Origin: Ciceribacter sp. L1K22
Lineage (GTDB): Bacteria > Pseudomonadota > Alphaproteobacteria > Rhizobiales > Rhizobiaceae
Length of the DNA: 64,000 nucleotides
NCBI RefSeq assembly: GCF_017599385.1
Contig: NZ_JAGFPK010000001.1
Location: 808,177 to 872,176 of the forward strand
Direction: 5' to 3'
Part shown: positions 58,278 to 64,000 of the stretch, in pieces
Layout of the letters: every line of letters begins with the position of its first letter
How positions within the stretch are numbered: the first letter of the stretch is position 1
Notes under the pieces: model-generated
What the model was told of the DNA's origin: nothing
The model's database searches: none
Seen by the model: only the letters and a program-made list of their open reading frames with translations
Translations under genes and position numbers: made by a program

Positions 58278-59629
58278 ACCGTCCGGATATAGGCGTCGTA
58301 TTCGACATCAGTGACGCGCAGCGAGAATTCGGAGATTTCCTGATGCTTGCAGGCCGTATAGAGGCTGCGGAATTTCGGCCCGAGCGCCGCATAGGCAAAG
58401 CTCGACTTGCCGAAGCGCTGGATTGCATAGTCCCAGTTGGTGGGCAGCGGCTCGTGATTGATGGCGTGATCGTCGCCGGTGATCGCCCCGCCCGGCGCCA
58501 GTCGCTCGCGCATGCCGGCAAGCGCCGCCGACAGGATCATCGCCACGACCAGATAGGGATTGGTATCGGCCCCGGCGACGCGGTGCTCGATGCGGGTGGC
58601 GGGCTTGGAGGCGGTGATGACGCGCACGGCGGCGGATCGGTTGTCGAAACCCCATGAGGCATAAGTCGGCGCGTGCTCGGAGGGGCGCAGGCGACGGTAG
58701 GAGTTCTGGTGCGGAGCGAAAATCGCCATGCTCTCGCCCATGTTCTCCAGAAGCCCGCCGACGGCATGCATCAGCTTCTCGGTCGGTCCGTCCTCGCCGA
58801 TGAAGATGTTCTTGCCATTCTCGTCAAGGATCGAGAAATGCACATGCATGCCGCTGCCGGCCTGGGTGCCATAGGGCTTGGCCATGAAGGTTGCGTCGAG
58901 ATCCTTGGCGCGGGCCACGCCCTTGACGATGCGCTTTAGGAGAACCGCGTAGTCGGCGGCGGCGAGCGCGTCCGGCACATGGTTGAGATTGATTTCGTAC
59001 TGGCCGGGACCGTTTTCCCGCAGGGTCGTGTCCGCGGGTACGTTCTGGGCGCGAGCGGCGGTCGAGATGCCGTGGAACACCTCCTCGAAATCCTGGAGTT
59101 CGGAGATCGACAGAACCTGCGTCTGGCCGGTGTGCCACCGACCGTCGCGCGTATTCGGCGGACGCACCGGATCGAGCGCGGAGCGCACCGGGTCGATCAA
59201 GTAGAATTCGAGTTCGGTCGCCACGACGGGCGTCAGCTTCATCGCCTTGAAGCGCTCCAGCACATTGGCGAGCACCTGGCGCGGATCGGCGTAGAACGGC
59301 TGGTCCTCCACCTTCATCTGCAGCAGGACCTGTGCGGTCGGACGTTCGAGCCAGGTCACGCGCGACAGCGTGCCGGGCACCGGAAAGCAGATACCGTCAG
59401 GATCGCCCGTTCCTTCGGCAAGACCGGCGGCGTTAACGTCGCGGCCCCAAACGTCGAGCGCGTAGACCGAGCGCGGCATCGCCATGCCCTTGGTCAGCAC
59501 GTCGAGCGCGCGTTCCCGGGGAATCCACTTCCCGCGCGGCACGCCGTTGACGTCGATGACGAAGGCTTCCAGCACTTCGATATCGGGATTGGCTTCGAAA
59601 AAGGCTTTGGCTTGGCTTTCAATGTCCAT
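58274..59629 (-). CDS. puuA: Gamma-glutamylputrescine synthetase, glutamine synthetase family (copy 2)
   Basis: GS-fold ligase of 451 residues. Seen: VATELEFYLIDP, ENGPGQYEINLNHVP, FMAKPYGTQAGSGMHVHFS, NRSAAVRVI, and IEHRVAGADTNPYLV. The GQYEIN variant distinguishes it from copy 1 (AQLEIN), so the two copies may prefer different amines. ATG at 59629 is chosen because the fold starts there; the frame from 59686 only adds unrelated residues. First gene of puuA-puuB-aguB. Confidence 0.9.
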   Translation of the reverse strand: MDIESQAKAFFEANPDIEVLEAFVIDVNGVPRGKWIPRERALDVLTKGMAMPRSVYALDVWGRDVNAAGLAEGTGDPDGICFPVPGTLSRVTWLERPTAQVLLQMKVEDQPFYADPRQVLANVLERFKAMKLTPVVATELEFYLIDPVRSALDPVRPPNTRDGRWHTGQTQVLSISELQDFEEVFHGISTAARAQNVPADTTLRENGPGQYEINLNHVPDALAAADYAVLLKRIVKGVARAKDLDATFMAKPYGTQAGSGMHVHFSILDENGKNIFIGEDGPTEKLMHAVGGLLENMGESMAIFAPHQNSYRRLRPSEHAPTYASWGFDNRSAAVRVITASKPATRIEHRVAGADTNPYLVVAMILSAALAGMRERLAPGGAITGDDHAINHEPLPTNWDYAIQRFGKSSFAYAALGPKFRSLYTACKHQEISEFSLRVTDVEYDAYIRTV

Positions 59630-59927
59630 GAGGCACCGGCAGTGGTTTCGACGATCTGATCCTCGCACGGCGGACGCCATGCGCAAACGTGGAAAAGGGC
59701 GACGCTAACGGTCGCCGACATCCGCGTCGTAGGTCAGAAAACGAACCATGCCTTCGCCTCTACACTCTCCGGCCGGGCGCGACGCACGCTGCGAAAGGAC
59801 CCAGCGTCTGGCCCGGCGATTCCGCCTTCCGACGGAAAATTGGTCATGTGACTAAAAATCGTCGTAACACGAAATGTCCGCATTTGCCAGCCCGAGGCCA
59901 TGTCGGTGGTATCATTGCAGCAGTTCG
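59630..59927. other. Intergenic region upstream of the second polyamine operon
   Basis: About 300 bp between puuA copy 2 and the dadA-like gene, both on the minus strand. No gene is seen. It should contain the puuA promoter. A short inverted repeat TTCCG/CGGAA lies around 59820-59837; no further elements are recognised. Confidence 0.4.
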
Positions 59928-61175
59928 CTAGGCCTTGAACCGCTCCGGCCGCCAGGCGCTCATGTCGAGGAAGGGCTTTTCGCCCGTCATCGCCTCGGCG
60001 ATCAGACGTCCGGTCACAGGCCCTAGCGTCAGGCCGTGGTGGGCGTGTCCGAATGCGAACCAGAGGCCGTCGTGGCGGGGCGCCTTGCCGATGATCGGCA
60101 TCATGTCGGGCGTGCAGGGGCGGGCGCCCATCCAGGGCTCGTCGTCCAGCCGCTCGCCGAGCGGGAAGATGGTGCGGGCCACCTTTTCGGCCCGTTCCAG
60201 CTGCACGGGCGATTTCGGCGCGTCGCGATCGGCGAATTCGGCGCCTGTTGTCAGCCGGATGCCCTTTTCCATCGGCGCGAGGAAATAGCCGCGCTCCTTG
60301 TCCATGGTCCAGTTGTTGAGCACGGCATTGCCGGAGGCCGCGTAGTGCATGTGGTAGCCGCGCTTGACGCCGACGATGAAGCTGTAGCCGAGCTTCCGCG
60401 TGACATCCTCGGACCAGGGGCCGAGCGCCAGCACGACTTCCTTCGCCTCGACCATGCCGTCGGCGGTGCTGACCTGCCAGCCCTTGCCGTTTGGCGATAG
60501 GGTGGTGGCGTCGCCGTTGACGAACTTGCCGCCCAGGCTTTCGAAATAGGCGAGATAGGCCATGGTCAGCCCATGCGGGTTGGTGACTGACCAGGGATCG
60601 TTCCATTTCAGCGCGCCGACGAATTCGCCGGTCAGGTGCGGCTCGACGCGGGCGAGATCATCAGCCGTAAGCACCGTGAAGCTGATGCCGGCGACCTTGC
60701 CGAGACGTTCGGCCTCGGCGACTTCCGTGTCCATGGCGGCCTTCGTCCGGAAAGCCTCCATCCAGCCGTCCTTGCGGATCAGGTTGTCGGCCTTGGCGGC
60801 CTTTATCAGGTCCGCATGTTCCGAGATCGAGTTCTCGATCAGCGGGGTATAGGCGTTGGCGATCGCCTTGTGCCGGACATTGTTGGAATGCCACCAGTAG
60901 CGCGACAGGAACGGCACGAGCTTTGGGATGGCGCTGGCGTGATAATGCGCGTCGATCCGGTTGTTGAGGCCGTAGCGCACGAGCATGCCGACTTCCTGCG
61001 GGAAGCCGTAGGGCACGATGCCCTCGCGCTGGATCAGGCCTGCATTGCCGAACGAGGTTTCCTCTCCGGCTCCGCGCCTGTCGACCAGAACCACCGAGCG
61101 ACCCCGGCGCGCGAGGTGGATTGCGGTGGAAACGCCGATGATTCCGGCGCCGAGGACGAGCGTATCTGCAGACAT
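59928..61175 (-). CDS. dadA: D-amino-acid dehydrogenase-like FAD oxidoreductase
   Basis: A 415-residue DadA-type flavoenzyme of the inner membrane surface that oxidatively deaminates D-amino acids, passing electrons to quinone. Seen: TLVLGAGIIGVSTAIHLARRG FAD loop from residue 5, ETSFGNAGLIQREGIVPYGFP, and C-terminal ARPCTPDMMPIIGKAPRHDGLWFAFGHAHHGLTLGPVTGRLIAE. ATG at 61175 is chosen over a frame extended to 61256. No racemase lies beside it, so the symbol is by family only; a specialised amino-acid substrate linked to polyamine-derived products is possible. Confidence 0.82.
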   Translation of the reverse strand: MSADTLVLGAGIIGVSTAIHLARRGRSVVLVDRRGAGEETSFGNAGLIQREGIVPYGFPQEVGMLVRYGLNNRIDAHYHASAIPKLVPFLSRYWWHSNNVRHKAIANAYTPLIENSISEHADLIKAAKADNLIRKDGWMEAFRTKAAMDTEVAEAERLGKVAGISFTVLTADDLARVEPHLTGEFVGALKWNDPWSVTNPHGLTMAYLAYFESLGGKFVNGDATTLSPNGKGWQVSTADGMVEAKEVVLALGPWSEDVTRKLGYSFIVGVKRGYHMHYAASGNAVLNNWTMDKERGYFLAPMEKGIRLTTGAEFADRDAPKSPVQLERAEKVARTIFPLGERLDDEPWMGARPCTPDMMPIIGKAPRHDGLWFAFGHAHHGLTLGPVTGRLIAEAMTGEKPFLDMSAWRPERFKA

Positions 61176-61298
61176 GATTTTAGATTTCCATGCGAAATGT
61201 GACGCTACGCAAGATGCTATCGCCAATGATGCGGCGCAAACGAAAAAATGCCGCAAGTCACGGAAATCACGCGCGGCGTTGCAAAAATGCGGGAGAAC

Positions 61299-62087
61299 TC
61301 ACTCCTGGATGGGTGGAGCGCCGTGGGCGATGAACGACGGATTGCCGAAAGCCCGCTCCGGCGCCTGATCGCGCTTGCCGTAGCGGAGCGCTTCACCATC
61401 GAGGCCTAGCGTTCGTCCCCCGGCAGCGCGCAGTATTGCATCGCCGGCCGCGGTGTCCCATTCCATCGTCGGCGAGAAGCGGGGATAGATGTCGGCCCGC
61501 GCCTCGGCGACAAGACAAAACTTCAGCGACGAGCCGACGGCGCAATATTCCGTCACGCCGGCCGCAACGAGGTAGGCGTCGGTTTCGGCATTGCCGTGGG
61601 AGCGGCTGGCGACCGCGACGGGCGGAGCTACTGCGGGCCGTGCCCGGATCGGTTCGCGTGTCGCGATGGAACAGTCGCCGCCGATCGTCAGCTTTTCGGC
61701 GTGACCGTTTTCCCCGAGATAGGCGAGGCCCTTTGCCGGCGCGACGACGACGCCGGCAATTGGTACGCCGTTTTCGATAAGTGCGATGTTGACGGTGAAG
61801 TCCGCGCGTCCGTCAATGAATTCGCGGGTACCGTCGAGCGGGTCGACGAGAATGAAGCGGCCGCCAGAAATGTCCGGCACACAGCCTGCCGCGACGGCTT
61901 CTTCCGCGACGACGGGGATGCTGGGATGGTGCGCGGCCAGCCTATCGAGAATGAGCGTCTCGGCACGACGATCGGCCTCCGTGACGGGGCTGCAATCCGC
62001 CTTCAACTCGACTTCGGGGCCGGTTTTACGGACCGAAAGTATGATCCGGCTCGCCTCGAGCGCTGCCTCCAGAAACGACTCCACCAT
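61299..62087 (-). CDS. cysQ: 3'(2'),5'-bisphosphate nucleotidase
   Basis: Removes 3'-phosphoadenosine phosphate (PAP) during sulfate assimilation; inositol-monophosphatase fold, 262 residues. Metal-binding motifs: EEAVAAG, VDPLDGTREF (D-P-x-D-G-T), and WDTAAGDAI. TREFI after DPLDG is the CysQ-type variant rather than the inositol-phosphatase type. ATG at 62087 is preferred; GTG at 62090 is one codon earlier. Single gene. Confidence 0.88.
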   Translation of the reverse strand: MVESFLEAALEASRIILSVRKTGPEVELKADCSPVTEADRRAETLILDRLAAHHPSIPVVAEEAVAAGCVPDISGGRFILVDPLDGTREFIDGRADFTVNIALIENGVPIAGVVVAPAKGLAYLGENGHAEKLTIGGDCSIATREPIRARPAVAPPVAVASRSHGNAETDAYLVAAGVTEYCAVGSSLKFCLVAEARADIYPRFSPTMEWDTAAGDAILRAAGGRTLGLDGEALRYGKRDQAPERAFGNPSFIAHGAPPIQE

Positions 62088-62266
62088 CACCAGTTTACGG
62101 ACTCCCCTCCGTATCGTTTGTATTGCTCAAAGCCTTAGCATCGACCGTCGCCCCTTGTCGCCTCGCTTTTTTGAGGTGGCCGCGCCTCGCCGCCGGGTCA
62201 GTCCGGAACAAACCCTCTCAGGCGGGGTTTGCCAAACAAGGACATTTTCCCGAACCGGAAGGAAAG

Positions 62267-62428
62267 ATGATGATCGATTATCTCTGGCTCCTCGCCGTTG
62301 CCGGTGGACCGTTGCTTCTCGCGGGCGCCTTCGTCTACGCCATTATCCGCCAGCGCAGGCTGACCACGAAAGAGCGGGCCGACCAGGTGGACGCGGAAGA
62401 CAAGCTCTACGGTCGCAAGGACGCGTAA
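62267..62428 (+). CDS. Small single-pass membrane protein
   Basis: A 53-residue protein: one helix at about 5-28 (LWLLAVAGGPLLLAGAFVYAII), then a charged tail RQRRLTTKERADQVDAEDKLYG. The ATG at 62267 has GAAGG about 6 bases upstream; a longer frame from 62123 is not credible. No family known, but the hydrophobic-then-charged design resembles small respiratory-complex-associated proteins. It converges on the oxidase operon (13 bp between stops). Confidence 0.65.
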   Translation: MMIDYLWLLAVAGGPLLLAGAFVYAIIRQRRLTTKERADQVDAEDKLYGRKDA

Positions 62429-62441
62429 AGGAGCGGCGGCA

Positions 62442-62756
62442 TCAGCACATCGTCAGCCAGGCGACCCCGACAAAGCAGAAGGTGGAGATGACGGCCGCCA
62501 GATTGGCGAGGTTGACGATGCGGATGAAATGAACGGTTTCGCCGGATGGTCGAAGTCGAAGGCGGATCACCAAGAGCATGCCGACCGTTGCCAGCAGGCT
62601 CACCAGCAACAGAACCCTCAACAGCGAAATCCCGCCGAGGTCGACGGTTTGCCAGCCGAGATGGCATCCGGTGGCCTGCAAGCCGTAGAGGAAGAGGAAG
62701 GCGGCGGACCAGACGACAAAGCCTGCCAGAAGGGCGATGAACGGATTTCGCGTCAC
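62442..62756 (-). CDS. Hypothetical membrane protein of the cytochrome oxidase operon
   Basis: A 104-residue protein with three hydrophobic helices (about 5-28, 42-64, 80-102). Its GTG start overlaps the stop of the subunit I/III fusion gene by 4 bp, so it is translationally coupled with it. Small membrane proteins of this type often accompany CtaDE-fusion oxidases, but no named domain is recognised. Possible assembly or small structural subunit. Confidence 0.7.
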   Translation of the reverse strand: MTRNPFIALLAGFVVWSAAFLFLYGLQATGCHLGWQTVDLGGISLLRVLLLVSLLATVGMLLVIRLRLRPSGETVHFIRIVNLANLAAVISTFCFVGVAWLTMC

Positions 62757-64000
62757 GGACTTGCTCCCACAGCCGGCAGCGCCTGAAGAATGAATGGAAA
62801 AGCAAGCGCGATGAGGCCCGCGAGGGCGGTGAAATCATGCCAGAGCCTGCCCAGTCGCAGATCGAGGCTGCGTTTCGGCGAGACGAAGCCGGTTTGAAGT
62901 CTCCAAAGTCCGTAGAGGCCGTAGACGATGCCCATAAGCGTGTGGAGGGCCGAATGAGTCCAGACAGCAAGGATGCTGGCGGGCGAGGCGTGCTGGCTCG
63001 CGAGGTCCGAGATGCCTGCCACCATGAACACCAGAATCGTGAAAGCGCCAGCCTGACATAACGTTGTCAGCCAAAGATGGGTCGCGGCCCTCGGACCGGC
63101 CGAACTGGCGGCACGGCCGAACAGGCTGCCCCCGATGAGCAGGACCGCCGCGGTGGCGGCCAGGAAGAGTTCAGGCTCCACCATCTCACGACCGTCCCAG
63201 TTCGGGGCCGACAGCCATAGGAAAAATGCGCCGAACAGCAGCGAGACGTAGAGGGTTGCATCCGCCGCAAGCGCAAATGTCAGTGCCCAGAACGACGGTG
63301 GCTTTTCCGTCTGGACATGGGACGGAAGCGCGACACCGAGACCGATATCGAGATCGTTCTCATCCTCTCGGAGACCGGTTGTTCGGGTCCACAGGAGAAA
63401 GAGGCCGATGACAAGAAGCATGGCGAGCGGCGCCATCCAGTAGAGCTTCAATAGAAAGAGTGCGAAAAATGTGCCGGTCGCGACCGCCGTGACGAGTGGC
63501 AACCAGGTCTGCGGGGGAAGGATGATCAACTGGTCCGGCTTCCCGGTGACCATATCGACTCCGAGTATCTCCATGCGCTCGCGACGGACGAAACCCAGAT
63601 AACCTTCTCCCGCCGCGAGCTTCGGCCCAAGGCTGTCAGGGTCGAGGCGATCGGCACGCGCGGTGATCTCTGGCAGCGAGGCAAAGGCGTAGGCGGTTGC
63701 GGGCGTCGGGGCCGCCCATTCAAGTGTGCTGGCTTTCCAGGGATTGCGTCGGAACGGTTTTCCGAACAGCGCGAGCAACAGCAGATCGAGCGCGACCAGC
63801 GCAAAGCCGATCGACATTACGAAACTGCCCATGGACGATATGAAGTTCAGCGTTTCCCAGCCGGCATTGGCCGGATAGGTGTAGATGCGCCTCGGCATGC
63901 CCAAGAGCCCCGTCAGGTGCATGGCGAAGAAGGTCGTGTTGAAGCCTATGAAGATCATTGCGAAGGCGGCATGCGAAAGATGCTGCACGGATTGTCGGCC
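62753..64000 (-). CDS. ctaDE: Cytochrome c oxidase subunit I/III fusion, 5' end outside window
   Basis: C-terminal part of a heme-copper oxidase. The visible end has the last subunit I helices (HAAFAMIFIGFNTTFFAMHLTGLLGMPRRIYTY is the conserved CoxA segment). A linker and seven or so helices follow that resemble subunit III (LTFALAADATLYVSLLFGAFFLW), including HSALHTLMGIVYGLYGLW. Such CtaD-CtaE fusions occur in caa3/bo-type terminal oxidase operons of rhizobia. The reading frame is open to base 64000, so the start and catalytic His residues of subunit I lie outside. Partner genes are expected further downstream of the window. Confidence 0.85.
   Translation of the reverse strand, partial: GRQSVQHLSHAAFAMIFIGFNTTFFAMHLTGLLGMPRRIYTYPANAGWETLNFISSMGSFVMSIGFALVALDLLLLALFGKPFRRNPWKASTLEWAAPTPATAYAFASLPEITARADRLDPDSLGPKLAAGEGYLGFVRRERMEILGVDMVTGKPDQLIILPPQTWLPLVTAVATGTFFALFLLKLYWMAPLAMLLVIGLFLLWTRTTGLREDENDLDIGLGVALPSHVQTEKPPSFWALTFALAADATLYVSLLFGAFFLWLSAPNWDGREMVEPELFLAATAAVLLIGGSLFGRAASSAGPRAATHLWLTTLCQAGAFTILVFMVAGISDLASQHASPASILAVWTHSALHTLMGIVYGLYGLWRLQTGFVSPKRSLDLRLGRLWHDFTALAGLIALAFPFILQALPAVGASP

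Overview
The window looks like chromosome of a Rhizobiaceae alphaproteobacterium (Ensifer/Sinorhizobium, Shinella or Rhizobium type). The evidence is high GC with strong third-position GC, a RirA-type iron regulator, a CbrA/PdhS-family sensor kinase, a phasin, an acetoacetyl-CoA synthetase, the zwf-pgl-edd cluster, and a tRNA-His lacking the usual G-1:C73 pair. From memory, the stretch from aceA through potFGHI, acetoacetyl-CoA synthetase, cbrA, phasin, mmsA and fbpA to rirA follows the Sinorhizobium meliloti chromosome (around SMc00768 to SMc00785). zwf-pgl-edd is also a standard rhizobial cluster.

Layout. 1-4572: 3' part of a dialkylglycine decarboxylase, an AraC regulator divergent from a NepI-like exporter, and an HxlR regulator divergent from a short-chain dehydrogenase. 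4573-9840: a lower-GC accessory insert holding one very large gene, a predicted STAND/NLR-like ATPase with an HNH-type zinc domain, a NACHT NTPase and a long helical C-terminal region. This is probably a single-gene antiphage defence system and the most interesting item here. 9842-13956: zwf-pgl-edd (oxidative entry to the Entner-Doudoroff pathway). 14053-16799: a gamma-glutamylputrescine synthetase/oxidase pair. 16887-23242: flavoprotein, chemoreceptor, small proteins, LysR, GNAT. 23345-26291: isocitrate lyase divergent from its likely ScfR-type regulator. 26440-30536: potFGHI putrescine importer. 30556-34815: small membrane protein, AsmA-family protein, acetoacetyl-CoA synthetase. 35053-38716: Fe(III) ABC permease, AraC regulator, small lipoprotein. 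38907-43046: CbrA-like kinase and phasin. 43181-51900: tRNA-His, stress SDR, MgtC-like protein, LysR, Rrf2, thioredoxin-reductase-like protein, VOC protein, mmsA, DUF898 plus M48 protease. 51956-53658: fbpA and rirA. 53868-62428: GMC oxidoreductase, gluconokinase, a second polyamine cluster (aguB, puuB, puuA), dadA-like dehydrogenase, CysQ. 62442-64000: the end of a cytochrome c oxidase subunit I/III fusion operon.

Themes. Polyamine uptake and breakdown recurs three times (potFGHI, two puuAB pairs, aguB). Acetyl-CoA/PHB metabolism recurs as aceA, acetoacetyl-CoA synthetase, phasin and mmsA, and several of their promoters carry related TTGTGC/GCACAA or TTGCA palindromes. Iron control is represented by rirA, fbpA with an IRO-box match, and a separated Fe permease. 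Most functional names rest on recognising family motifs by eye; no database search was run.
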